The position numbers and the translations under genes were made by a program. Positions 50,934 to 58,654 of a DNA stretch of 64,000 nt are shown here, piece after piece. This DNA is from Streptomyces sp. NBC_00249 (GTDB lineage: Bacteria; Actinomycetota; Actinomycetes; Streptomycetales; Streptomycetaceae). How positions within the stretch are numbered: position 1 is the stretch's first letter; each line of letters opens with the position of its first letter. The notes under the pieces are model-generated. The model was not told where the DNA came from, did not search any database, and saw nothing but the letters and a program-made list of their open reading frames with translations. The stretch spans positions 434,001 through 498,000 of the forward strand of contig NZ_JAPEMV010000006.1 in the NCBI RefSeq assembly GCF_026342355.1. The letters run 5' to 3'.

Positions 50934-52135
50934 CGGGTGCCCTCCTGGAGGCCTTCGCGGTCCGAGCGGTCCTGGCGGTGTTCCTCGCGGGCGGCCTGGA
51001 CGCGCACCTCGTCGAAGGCACCGCGCAGCACGGCCCGCTCCGCCTCGTCGGCGCTGCCGCCGCCGCGGACGTGGGCGACGAAGTCCTCGGCGATCTCCTG
51101 GTCGCTGCGGCCCCGCAGGCGCTGCGCGTAGGAGGCGGCGCCGTCCTCCTCGCGGCCCTCGGGGTCGAAGGCCAGGCTGAGGGTGTGCGGGAAGCGGGCG
51201 GCGAGGCGGGCCATGGGGTCCTCGGGGCGGACCGGGTCGGTGAGGGTGGCCTCGACCCAGCTGTCCTCGCGGCCGGTGAGCGCGGGGTCGTCGAGGAGGT
51301 CCTCCAGGCGTCCGCGCAGCCGGGCGAGCGGCCGGGGGACGGGGGTGTCGATCCGCTCGGCGGTGATCTCCCCGGCCGGGCCCAGTTCGATCAGCCACAT
51401 GGTCTTGCGGTGGTCGGCCTCGGAGAAGGAGTAGGCGAGCGGGGAACCCGAGTAGCGGACCCGTTCGTTGATCGTCTGGCAGCCGTGGAGGTGGCCGAGG
51501 GCGGCGTAGTCGATCCCGTCGAAGACTGCGGCGGGGACGGCCTCGACCCCGCCGACGGCGATGTCGCGCTCGCTGTCGCTGGCCTGCCCGCCGGTGACGA
51601 AGGCGTGCGCGAGGACCACCGAGCGGGTGCCGGGGGCCCGGCCGGCCAGGTCGGCCCGGATCCGGTCCATGGCCGCGCCCAGCACCGCCTCGTGGCTGAC
51701 CTTCTGCGCGCCGAACTCCTCCTTGACCAGGGCCGGTTCCAGGTACGGCAGCCCGTACAGGGCGACGTCACCGTGTACGTCGGCCAGCACCACGGGGTCG
51801 GCGCAGCCCGCCGGGTCGGTCCTGAGGTGGATCCCGGCCCGGCCGATCAGCCCGGCGCCGACACCGAGGCGGCGGGCGGAGTCGTGGTTGCCGGAGATCA
51901 TCACGGTCGGCACGCCGAGGTCGGCGAGCCGGTGCAGGGCCCGGTCGTACAGCTCGACGGCGGGCAGCGGGGGCACGGCCCGGTCGTAGACGTCCCCGGC
52001 AACGAGGACGGCGTCGACCTCGTGCTCGCGGACGGCCTCGACGAGGTGGTCGACGAAGGCGGCCTGGGCGCCGAGCAGGTTCACGCGGTGGAAGGACCGC
52101 CCCAGATGCCAGTCGGAGGTGTGCAGGAACTTCAC
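50930..52135 (-). CDS. sbcD: exonuclease SbcCD subunit D
   Basis: A 401-residue Mre11-type Mn-dependent nuclease. Phosphoesterase motifs: FLHTSDWHLGR (I), VLVAGDVYDRA (II), VMISGNHDSARR (III), VVLAHAFVTGG and IDYAALGHLHGCQ (IV-V). The C-terminal ~100 residues contact SbcC. GTG 52135 has a GGAGCGG site. First gene of the sbcDC operon. Confidence 0.96.
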   Translation of the reverse strand: MKFLHTSDWHLGRSFHRVNLLGAQAAFVDHLVEAVREHEVDAVLVAGDVYDRAVPPLPAVELYDRALHRLADLGVPTVMISGNHDSARRLGVGAGLIGRAGIHLRTDPAGCADPVVLADVHGDVALYGLPYLEPALVKEEFGAQKVSHEAVLGAAMDRIRADLAGRAPGTRSVVLAHAFVTGGQASDSERDIAVGGVEAVPAAVFDGIDYAALGHLHGCQTINERVRYSGSPLAYSFSEADHRKTMWLIELGPAGEITAERIDTPVPRPLARLRGRLEDLLDDPALTGREDSWVEATLTDPVRPEDPMARLAARFPHTLSLAFDPEGREEDGAASYAQRLRGRSDQEIAEDFVAHVRGGGSADEAERAVLRGAFDEVRVQAAREEHRQDRSDREGLQEGTR

Positions 52136-52337
52136 TCGACCGCTCCGACCCGCACGCCTGTCTCCTTCGTGGCTCCGCACCGACCCTCCAGGCTAACCCC
52201 TTCCCAGCTGACCCGGTCGTTCCCGTCCACCGGCCCCGTTACGGGATCATGGCGCCGCTGCGACAGGTCTGTGGCCGAACTCCCCTGGCGGCTTCGGGCC
52301 CTTGAATCCGCCGTGCGCCGCTGGCTAGCTTCGCCGC

Positions 52338-53603
52338 ATGCCGCTCACCTCCGCCCTACGCATCCGTCCCGCGCTGCTCGCCGCCGGCTCTGCCGCGCTG
52401 CTGGCCGTGACCGCCGCCGTCCCCTCGGCCGCCGCACCCGCCAAGGCCCCCGGGGCCGCTCCCGGGGTGGTCCTGGAGTGGTACGACACCACCGCCCGGA
52501 CCGTCGCCGCGACGGCCGCCCCGACCCAGATCACCAACAGCCGCACCTGGGCGATCAGCTGGATCGCCGCCGCCCGCGCCACCCGCGAGGCCCCGGCCGG
52601 ACCCGGCCGGGCCGGGTTCCAGGACGCCGCCGTGGCCTCCGCCGTGCACGACGTACTGGTGGCGCTCGCCCCCGCGCGCAGGGCCGAGCTCGACGCGGCC
52701 CTGGCCGCCACCCTCGGCCGGGTCCCGGACGGCGCGGCCCAGGACCAGGGCGTCGCCGCCGGCGCCCGGCAGGCCGGCGCCGTGCTCGCCTCCCGGGCCG
52801 GGGACGGCCTGGACCCGGCCTCTGTCAACGCCCCCTTCGCGGTGCCGCCCGCCGCCCCGGGCGTGTGGCAGCCCACCCCGGACGGCTACGCCCCGGCCGT
52901 GCAGTACGGCAACCGGCTGGCCAGGCCGTTCCTGCTGGAGCGCGCCGACCAGTTCCGGCTGGGCCCGCCGCCCGCGCTCGACTCCCGCCGCTACCGCACC
53001 GACCTCGCGGAGGTGCGTGCGTACGGGGCCGCCGACAGCGCGGTGCGCACCCCGCGCCAGACCGAGACGGCGAAGTTCTGGTTCGGGTCCTCGCTGACCC
53101 TGTACACGGAGCCGCTGCGGGTGGCCGTGGCGCGCTCGCACCGCTCGACCGCCGACCAGGCGGCGCTGCTCGCGCTGTTCCACGCGGCCGAGGTGGACAC
53201 GCAGATCGCGACCTCCGACAGCAAGTACACCTACCTGCGGTGGCGTCCGGTGACGGCGATCCGGACCGGCTCCCTCGGCACCGACCCGGCCTGGACCCCG
53301 CTGCACCAGACCCCGGCGCACCCGGACTACCCCAGCGGCCACGCCACGTACGCGGGCGCCGCACAGGCCGTGCTGGACGCGCTCGCCGGTCCGGTGACCG
53401 CCCCGTTCGGCTTCACCAGCGACACCGCGCCGGGCGTGCGCCGCACGTACACGAGCTGGCGCCAGCTGACCCAGGACAACGTGGACGCGCGCGTCTTCTC
53501 GGGCATCCACAGCCGCACCGCCGACGAGGCGGGCGTCGAGCTGGGCGGGGCGGTCGGCCGGTACGCGCTGCGCAACGCCGACCGGCTGTTCGGCGAGCTC
53601 TGA
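52338..53603 (+). CDS. secreted vanadium-dependent haloperoxidase / PAP2-family protein
   Basis: A 421-residue protein with a Sec signal (PALLAAGSAALLAVTAAVPS, AxA site near residue 33). The three PAP2/vanadate motifs are present: SKYTYLRWRP (K-x6-RP), YPSGHATYAGAA (the SGH loop) and ARVFSGIHSRTADE (R-x5-H). These bind vanadate in chloroperoxidase-like enzymes or phosphate in acid phosphatases. Halide specificity cannot be read from sequence. It stands alone, convergent with the next gene. Confidence 0.9.
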   Translation: MPLTSALRIRPALLAAGSAALLAVTAAVPSAAAPAKAPGAAPGVVLEWYDTTARTVAATAAPTQITNSRTWAISWIAAARATREAPAGPGRAGFQDAAVASAVHDVLVALAPARRAELDAALAATLGRVPDGAAQDQGVAAGARQAGAVLASRAGDGLDPASVNAPFAVPPAAPGVWQPTPDGYAPAVQYGNRLARPFLLERADQFRLGPPPALDSRRYRTDLAEVRAYGAADSAVRTPRQTETAKFWFGSSLTLYTEPLRVAVARSHRSTADQAALLALFHAAEVDTQIATSDSKYTYLRWRPVTAIRTGSLGTDPAWTPLHQTPAHPDYPSGHATYAGAAQAVLDALAGPVTAPFGFTSDTAPGVRRTYTSWRQLTQDNVDARVFSGIHSRTADEAGVELGGAVGRYALRNADRLFGEL

Positions 53604-53634
53604 CGGCAGGACGGGGCGGCGGCGGCCGCGCGGT

Positions 53635-54264
53635 TCAGCCGTCGCCGTACGCCTCGCCGCCGAGCTCGAAGCCGGCCGTCCCCGCGGTGACGTCGGCGAG
53701 CCAGGCCCGGAAGGCCTCGATGTCCGCCTCGGGGAGGCCGATCTCGATCGAGACGGCCTCCCCGTAGCGCACGTCGAGCACGGCCCGGCCGGTGGAGCGC
53801 AGGTCGTTCTGGGTCTTGCCGGCCCGCTGGTGGTCGACGGTGACGGTGGCGAGCCGGTAGCGGTGGCGGGTGACGGTGCCGAGGGCGTCGAGGGCCTCGC
53901 CGACGACTCCGCCGTAGGCCCGGATGAGCCCGCCGGCGCCGAGCTTCACGCCGCCGTAGTAGCGGGTGACCACGGCGACCGCGTAGCGGATGTCGCGCCG
54001 GGTCAGCATCTGGAGCATCGGCACCCCGGCGGTGCCGCCGGGCTCGCCGTCGTCGCTGGCCTTCTGCACGGAGGCGTCGGCGCCGATCACGTAGGCGTAG
54101 CAGTTGTGCGTGGCGGTGGGGTGCTGCTTGCGGACGCGCGCGATGAACTCCTGCGCCTCGCGCTCGGTCGCCGCGGGCGCGAGCGAGCACAGGAACCGCG
54201 AGCGGTTGATCTCGGACTCGTGCGTCCCCTCACGGGCCACCGTCACGTACTGGTCTGCCTTCAC
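53635..54264 (-). CDS. IMPACT/YigZ family protein
   Basis: A 209-residue protein. The N-terminal UPF0029 domain has INRSRFLCSLAPA, ATHNCYAYVIG, SDDGEPGGTAGVPML and TRYYGGVKLGAGGLIRAYGG. The C-terminal DUF1949 domain covers residues ~140-200. The family links to translation regulation and ribosome-associated stress in other organisms; in bacteria the role is unclear. Confidence 0.93.
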   Translation of the reverse strand: MKADQYVTVAREGTHESEINRSRFLCSLAPAATEREAQEFIARVRKQHPTATHNCYAYVIGADASVQKASDDGEPGGTAGVPMLQMLTRRDIRYAVAVVTRYYGGVKLGAGGLIRAYGGVVGEALDALGTVTRHRYRLATVTVDHQRAGKTQNDLRSTGRAVLDVRYGEAVSIEIGLPEADIEAFRAWLADVTAGTAGFELGGEAYGDG

Positions 54265-54321
54265 CGGTCCACCCTACGGGCCGGGCCGCCGGGAATCGGA
54301 CGGCTGTGCCCGTGGTTGTCC

Positions 54322-54357
54322 CGACGAGCACGACGAGCACGACGAGCACGACGAGCA
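54322..54357. repeat. four tandem 9-bp repeats (CGACGAGCA) upstream of the CoA-binding gene
   Basis: Exact copies at 54322-54330, 54331-54339, 54340-54348 and 54349-54357, with a partial fifth. They lie between the divergent IMPACT gene and the ribosome site of the CoA-binding gene. If the longer GTG start (54306) were used they would encode (TST)n; the AGGAGG further down argues that they are untranslated. Confidence 0.9.
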
Positions 54358-54389
54358 CGACACCGGAACGGCAACAGGAGGCGGCGCAC

Positions 54390-54794
54390 GTGTACGGCGA
54401 CCCGGCAACCATCCGCAAGATCCTCACCGAGCTCGGCGACACCTGGGCCGTGGTGGGGCTGTCGAACAACGAGGACCGGGCGGCCTACGGCGTCGCGCGG
54501 GTGCTGAAGCAGTTCGGCAAGCGCGTGGTGCCCGTGCACCCGAAGGCCGAGACGGTGCACGGGGAGCCCGGCTACGCCTCGCTGGAGGAGATCCCGTTCA
54601 AGGTGGACGTGGTGGACGTCTTCGTGAACAGCACCCTGGCGGGCGCGGTCGCCGACGAGGCGGTCGCGGCGGGCGCGGAGGCCGTCTGGTTCCAGCTGAA
54701 CGTGGTCGACGAGGCGGCTTTCGCCCGGACCCGCGAGGCGGGTCTGGCCATGGTCATGGACCGCTGCCCGGCCATCGAGATCCCCGCCCTCTGA
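54390..54794 (+). CDS. CoA-binding (YccU-like) protein
   Basis: A 134-residue Rossmann-type CoA-binding domain: DTWAVVGLSNNEDRAAYGVA, RVVPVHPKAETVHGEPGYAS, VDVVDVFVNSTLAGAVADEA and AVWFQLNVVDEAAF. The start is GTG 54390 (VYGDPATIRKIL) because AGGAGG sits 8 nt before it; an upstream in-frame GTG would add a repeat-encoded Thr/Ser tail not expected in the family. Function is unknown beyond CoA binding. Confidence 0.9.
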   Translation: MYGDPATIRKILTELGDTWAVVGLSNNEDRAAYGVARVLKQFGKRVVPVHPKAETVHGEPGYASLEEIPFKVDVVDVFVNSTLAGAVADEAVAAGAEAVWFQLNVVDEAAFARTREAGLAMVMDRCPAIEIPAL

Positions 54795-54825
54795 CGGGTC
54801 CGGTCCGCGGGTCCCGCCCCGCCCG

Positions 54826-55416
54826 TCAGCGCGGGGCGACCACGCCGGGTACCGGCGGGATCGACACGGCCATGGTCATCTCCATCGGGTCCTGGCCCTC
54901 GTTGCGGTAGGCGTGCGGGGTGTTCGCCTCGAAGGAGACCGCCCCGCCCGCCGGGACCACGTAGCGCTCGTCTTCGATGACCAGGGTCAGTTCCCCGGCC
55001 GTGACGTGCAGCATCTCGAAGGTGCCGGCCGGGTGCGGGTCCGAGGCCGTGCCGTCCCCGGGCTCCAGCCGGTAGGTCCACATCTCGACCGGCCCGCGCC
55101 GGTCGTCGCCGAGCAGCATGTGCGCCTCGCTGCCCGCCACGCCGGCCCACATGCGCACCCCCTGCCCCGGGAGCACCACGTGCACCGTCGGGCCGCGGTC
55201 GTGGTCCAGCAGGGTGGTGATGCTGACCCCGAGGGCGTCGGCCAGTTTGACCGTGGTGCCGACGCTGGGGTTCGTACGGGCCTGCTCGATCTGGATGATC
55301 ATGCCGCGGCTCACTCCCGCGCGGGCCGCGAGCGCGTCCAGGGTGAATCCGCGCTCACCTCGCCACCGCTTGAGGTTCCGTGCGAGCGCCTGGGTGAGCT
55401 GTTCGAGATCCGACAC
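54826..55416 (-). CDS. XRE-family regulator with cupin domain
   Basis: A 196-residue protein with an N-terminal helix-turn-helix (ALARNLKRWRGERGFTLDAL, AGVSRGMIIQIEQARTNPSV) and a C-terminal cupin ligand domain (PHPAGTFEMLHVTAGELTLV, VPAGGAVSFEANTPHAYRNE). GTG 55416 (VSDLEQLTQ) fits the family start and has GGACGG just upstream; in-frame ATGs at 55419 and 55443 are alternatives. It is divergent from an EamA transporter, which it probably controls. Confidence 0.9.
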   Translation of the reverse strand: MSDLEQLTQALARNLKRWRGERGFTLDALAARAGVSRGMIIQIEQARTNPSVGTTVKLADALGVSITTLLDHDRGPTVHVVLPGQGVRMWAGVAGSEAHMLLGDDRRGPVEMWTYRLEPGDGTASDPHPAGTFEMLHVTAGELTLVIEDERYVVPAGGAVSFEANTPHAYRNEGQDPMEMTMAVSIPPVPGVVAPR

Positions 55417-55443
55417 CATTCCGTCCAATATTTTGGATGACAC

Positions 55444-55461
55444 AGTTCAACAGACTGAACT
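55444..55461. promoter_or_regulatory. inverted repeat between the XRE-cupin and EamA genes
   Basis: AGTTCA-ACAGAC-TGAACT, perfect 6-bp arms with a 6-nt spacer, in the 107-bp divergent spacer. It is a good candidate operator for the XRE-cupin regulator. The spacer is unusually AT-rich around CCAATATTTTGG (55426-55437). Confidence 0.55.
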
Positions 55462-55523
55462 AACCTGCGTTGTACTCCACGCTGCACTGCCGCGTTCATC
55501 ACACTGTACTGCGAGGTCCTTCC

Positions 55524-56390
55524 ATGACCGCCCTGTTCGCCCTGGCCACAGCCCTGCTGTGGGGACTCGCCGACTTCGGCGGCGGGCTCCTGACCCGCCG
55601 GATACCCGCGGTCACCGTGGTCGTGGTCTCGCAGATCGCCGCCGTCGTCGTGCTCGGGGCGGTCGTCATCGGCACGGGCGCCTGGAGCGAGGCCGGACCC
55701 CAGCTGTGGTTCGCGGTCGCCGCCGGCCTCGTCGGACCGGCCGCCATGCTCAGCTTCTACAAGGCCCTGGCCCTCGGCCCGATGGGTGTGGTCTCCCCGC
55801 TCGGCTCCCTCGGCGTGGTCGTACCGGTCGGAGCGGGGCTGCTGCTGGGCGAGCGGCCCGGCCTCGGACAGTTCGCGGGCATCGCCGTCGCGGTCGTCGG
55901 CATCGTCCTCGCGGGCGGACCCGAACTGCGCGGGGCTCCCGTGCAGCGGCGCGCCGTCGTGCTCACCCTCGTCGCCGCCTTCGGCTTCGGCGCGGTGATG
56001 GCCCTGATCTCCGAGGCCTCCTCCACCCTGACCGGGCTGTTCCTCGCACTGTTCGTCCAGCGGGTCACCAACGTCGCCGTGGGCGGCACCGTCCTGTGGG
56101 CGCAGTCGCGGCGCGGGATCCCGGCCCTGCCCGAGAGCACCGGGCCGCGCGTGCTGTGGAGCATGCTGCCCGCGCTGGTCTTCGTCGGGCTCGCGGACGT
56201 CGCGGCGAACGGCACCTACTCGGTGGCCGCGCAGAACGGTCCGGTGACCGTGGCCGCCGTACTCTCCTCGCTCTACCCGGTGATCACCGCGCTCGCCGCC
56301 TTCGCCGTGCTCAAGGAGCGCCTGCGCGCGGTCCAGGCGGCCGGCGCCGGCCTGGCCCTGGCGGGCACCGTGCTGCTCGCGGCCGGCTGA
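55524..56390 (+). CDS. EamA/DMT-family transporter
   Basis: A 288-residue protein of about ten hydrophobic helices in two EamA repeats (for example ALATALLWGLADFGGGLL, SFYKALALGPMGVVSPL, then LSSLYPVITALAAFAVLKER). The family exports amino acids or small metabolites. ATG 55524 has GAGG upstream. Its divergent XRE-cupin regulator suggests substrate-induced expression. Confidence 0.92.
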   Translation: MTALFALATALLWGLADFGGGLLTRRIPAVTVVVVSQIAAVVVLGAVVIGTGAWSEAGPQLWFAVAAGLVGPAAMLSFYKALALGPMGVVSPLGSLGVVVPVGAGLLLGERPGLGQFAGIAVAVVGIVLAGGPELRGAPVQRRAVVLTLVAAFGFGAVMALISEASSTLTGLFLALFVQRVTNVAVGGTVLWAQSRRGIPALPESTGPRVLWSMLPALVFVGLADVAANGTYSVAAQNGPVTVAAVLSSLYPVITALAAFAVLKERLRAVQAAGAGLALAGTVLLAAG

Positions 56391-56398
56391 GACCGAAG

Positions 56399-56421
56399 GG
56401 CCGTAGGGGCCCCAGACGGCC
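56399..56421. terminator. hairpin between convergent EamA and acyltransferase genes
   Basis: GGCCGT and ACGGCC (6 bp) enclose the self-complementary GGGGCCCC. It overlaps the acyltransferase stop codon and can act in both directions. Confidence 0.45.
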
Positions 56422-57173
56422 TAGGCCCCGCCCTGTTCCGCCTCCGCCAGCCGTGCCAGCCCGCGCAGCTGCTCCGGGGTCATCCCGTCCGGGATCGGCA
56501 CCGGCGCCGGGGTGCGCAGCGGGGGCTGCCAGCCCGTCGCGGGCTCCCAGCGGCGGACGATCCGGGCGGGCGCCCCGGCCACCACCGCGTGGTCCGGCAC
56601 CTCGCCCCGTACGACGGCACCCGCGGCCACCACCACGTTGCGGCCCAGCCGGGCCCCGGGCAGGATCACCGCGCCCGTGCCCAGCCAGCAGCCGGGTCCG
56701 ATCTCCACCGGCGCGCTGCGGGGCCACTGCTTGCCGACGGGCTCGTGCGGGTCGTCGTAGCTGTGGTTGGTGGAGGTGATGTACACCCCGGGCCCGCAGA
56801 AGGTGTCGTCGCCGATGCTGATCCGGGTGTCGGCGATGACGTGGCTGCCCCGGCCGAGGACCACGCCGTTGCCCAGCACCAGGACCGGGTCCCGGCCGAG
56901 GTCGAGGTCCGGCATCATCCCGGCGGTCAGGGTGACCTGCTCGGCGATGATGCAGTGCGAGCCGAGCCGGATCCAGCGCTCGCCGAAGACGGTGCCCTGG
57001 GGGAAGGCGAGCCGGGTGCCGTCGCCGATGGCGCCGAAGCGCAGCCGGCCCGGGTTCTGCGCGGTGACCGCTCCCGCCTGCTGCATCCAGCGCCAGCCCG
57101 CGTGCGCGACGCGGCCGGCGACCCGGCGGCGCAGGGCCGTCAAGGATGAGAACGTGTTCTGGTTCTTCGGCAC
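56421..57173 (-). CDS. left-handed beta-helix acyltransferase
   Basis: A 250-residue hexapeptide-repeat protein: IRLGSHCIIAEQVTLTAG, VLGRGSHVIADTRISIGD, IGPGCWLGTGAVILPGARLG and NVVVAAGAVVRGEVPDHAVV form the prism. STNHSYDDPHEPVG holds the usual catalytic His of maltose/galactoside O-acetyltransferase-like enzymes. Substrate unknown. The start GTG 57173 lacks a good ribosome site; the next in-frame Met is 28 codons on. Confidence 0.88.
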   Translation of the reverse strand: MPKNQNTFSSLTALRRRVAGRVAHAGWRWMQQAGAVTAQNPGRLRFGAIGDGTRLAFPQGTVFGERWIRLGSHCIIAEQVTLTAGMMPDLDLGRDPVLVLGNGVVLGRGSHVIADTRISIGDDTFCGPGVYITSTNHSYDDPHEPVGKQWPRSAPVEIGPGCWLGTGAVILPGARLGRNVVVAAGAVVRGEVPDHAVVAGAPARIVRRWEPATGWQPPLRTPAPVPIPDGMTPEQLRGLARLAEAEQGGA

Positions 57174-57310
57174 CCGGCCACGGTAGTGGGCCGGGCGCCG
57201 GACGGCCTGACCACGCTCCTGTGATCTTCACCCCATCGCCGGTACGGGCCCGGACGTGCCCTACGGTGCCGGTAGCGCGACAGCCGAAAACCGAAACAGA
57301 GGGAATGCGC

Positions 57311-57862
57311 ATGACCCATCAGGCGACCCACGGCCAGGCACTCGTCGCGGGCGTCGGCGACCGGCACCCGTCCGTCGACCCGACCGCCTTCACCGCTCCG
57401 ACCTCGGTCGTCGTCGGCGACGTGACGCTGGCCGCCGGAGCGAGCATCTGGTACTCGGCCGTCCTGCGCGCCGACTGCGGCCCGATCACGCTCGGCGCGG
57501 ACAGCAACGTGCAGGACAACTGCACGCTGCACGTGGACCCCGGCTTCCCGGTGTCCATCGGCGAGCGCGTCTCCATCGGCCACAACGCGGTGGTGCACGG
57601 CTGCACGGTCGAGGACGACTGCCTCATCGGGATGGGCGCGACCGTGCTGAACGGCGCGGTGATCGGCGCCGGCTCCCTGGTCGCCGCCCAGGCCCTGGTC
57701 CCGCAGGGGATGGTGGTCCCGCCCGGCTCCCTGGTCGCGGGCGTGCCCGCGAAGGTGCGGCGCCCGCTCACCGAGGAGGAGCGCGAGGGGATCAAGGTCA
57801 ACGCCGCCATGTACACGGAGCTGGCGAAGCAGCACCGCGCCTCGGTGACCCCGCAGGCCTGA
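57311..57862 (+). CDS. gamma-carbonic anhydrase family protein
   Basis: A 183-residue left-handed beta-helix of the gamma-CA/PaaY/YrdA group. Zinc-ligand His positions are in NCTLHVDPG and SIGHNAVVHGCTV, and IGMGATVLNGAVIGAGSLVA continues the helix. ATG 57311 is 7 nt behind GAGGGA (an ATG two codons earlier sits too close). Carbonic anhydrase activity is possible, but many relatives are uncharacterised. Confidence 0.9.
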   Translation: MTHQATHGQALVAGVGDRHPSVDPTAFTAPTSVVVGDVTLAAGASIWYSAVLRADCGPITLGADSNVQDNCTLHVDPGFPVSIGERVSIGHNAVVHGCTVEDDCLIGMGATVLNGAVIGAGSLVAAQALVPQGMVVPPGSLVAGVPAKVRRPLTEEEREGIKVNAAMYTELAKQHRASVTPQA

Positions 57863-57872
57863 CCCGGGCCGC

Positions 57873-57897
57873 CGCCCCGGCCCAGGAGGCCGGGGCG
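57873..57897. terminator. bidirectional hairpin between gamma-CA and DedA genes
   Basis: A perfect 10-bp stem CGCCCCGGCC/GGCCGGGGCG with loop CAGGA in the 57-bp convergent gap. Confidence 0.65.
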
Positions 57898-57919
57898 CGG
57901 CCGGGGCGCGGCCGTACGG

Positions 57920-58585
57920 TCAGTCCGTGACGCCGGCCGGGGTGCCCGGGGCCGCCGCCGGTTCGGCCTCGCGGACCGCGGCCGCCGCCTTCTTCATCCG
58001 GGCGCGCACCACCAGCGTCACCGTGAGCCCGAACAGCAGGGCCAGTACCAGCGCCAGCCACGAGAAGCGCTTGAGCCAGGGCTCCGCGACGATCCCGACC
58101 GAGTAGATGACCGCGGTGGTGCCGCCGGCCCACAGGATGCCGCCGAGGACGTTCGCGACCAGGAACCGCCAGTACGGCATGCGCAGCACGCCCGCGAGCG
58201 GCCCGGCGAAGATCCGCAGCAGAGCCACGAACCGGCCGAAGAAGACGGCCCACATGCCCCACCGGTCGAAGGAGCGCTCGGCGAGGGCCACGTGCTCCGG
58301 CCCGAAGTGCTTCGGGAAGCGCCGCCCAAGCTTCTCCAGCAGCGGTTTGCCGCCCCGGCGTCCGATCGCGTAGCCGATGGAGTCGCCGATGATCGCGCCC
58401 GCGATCGCGCAGAGGCCCAGGACCACGGGGTCGATCTCCCCGTGCTGCGATGCCAGCAGCGCCGAGCTGACGAGGATGATCTCGCCCGGCAGCGGGATGC
58501 CCAGGCTTTCCAGTCCGATGACCAGTCCCACCAGGAGGTAGACACTGATCGCCGGAATCGTCTCCAGCCATTCCTGGATGTGCAC
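57920..58585 (-). CDS. DedA family membrane protein
   Basis: A 221-residue protein with about five hydrophobic segments. DedA motifs: LGIPLPGEIILVSSALLA near the N-terminus, GDSIGYAIGRRGGKPLL and FFGRFVALLRIFAGPLAGVL. The C-terminal tail is Ala/Glu/Pro-rich. The family takes part in lipid-carrier recycling and membrane homeostasis. GTG 58585. Confidence 0.93.
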   Translation of the reverse strand: MHIQEWLETIPAISVYLLVGLVIGLESLGIPLPGEIILVSSALLASQHGEIDPVVLGLCAIAGAIIGDSIGYAIGRRGGKPLLEKLGRRFPKHFGPEHVALAERSFDRWGMWAVFFGRFVALLRIFAGPLAGVLRMPYWRFLVANVLGGILWAGGTTAVIYSVGIVAEPWLKRFSWLALVLALLFGLTVTLVVRARMKKAAAAVREAEPAAAPGTPAGVTD

Positions 58586-58654
58586 CGGTACGTCCTCCCG
58601 AGTCGTGACCCGGCATGCCCCCGTGACACGCCGAACGGGCAGCCTATCCGCTCC

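Noticed and set aside
47946..51131. 1,061-codon plus-strand frame across sbcC
   Set aside because: Mirror of the Ala/Arg/Glu coiled coil of SbcC; no domain and no start signal.
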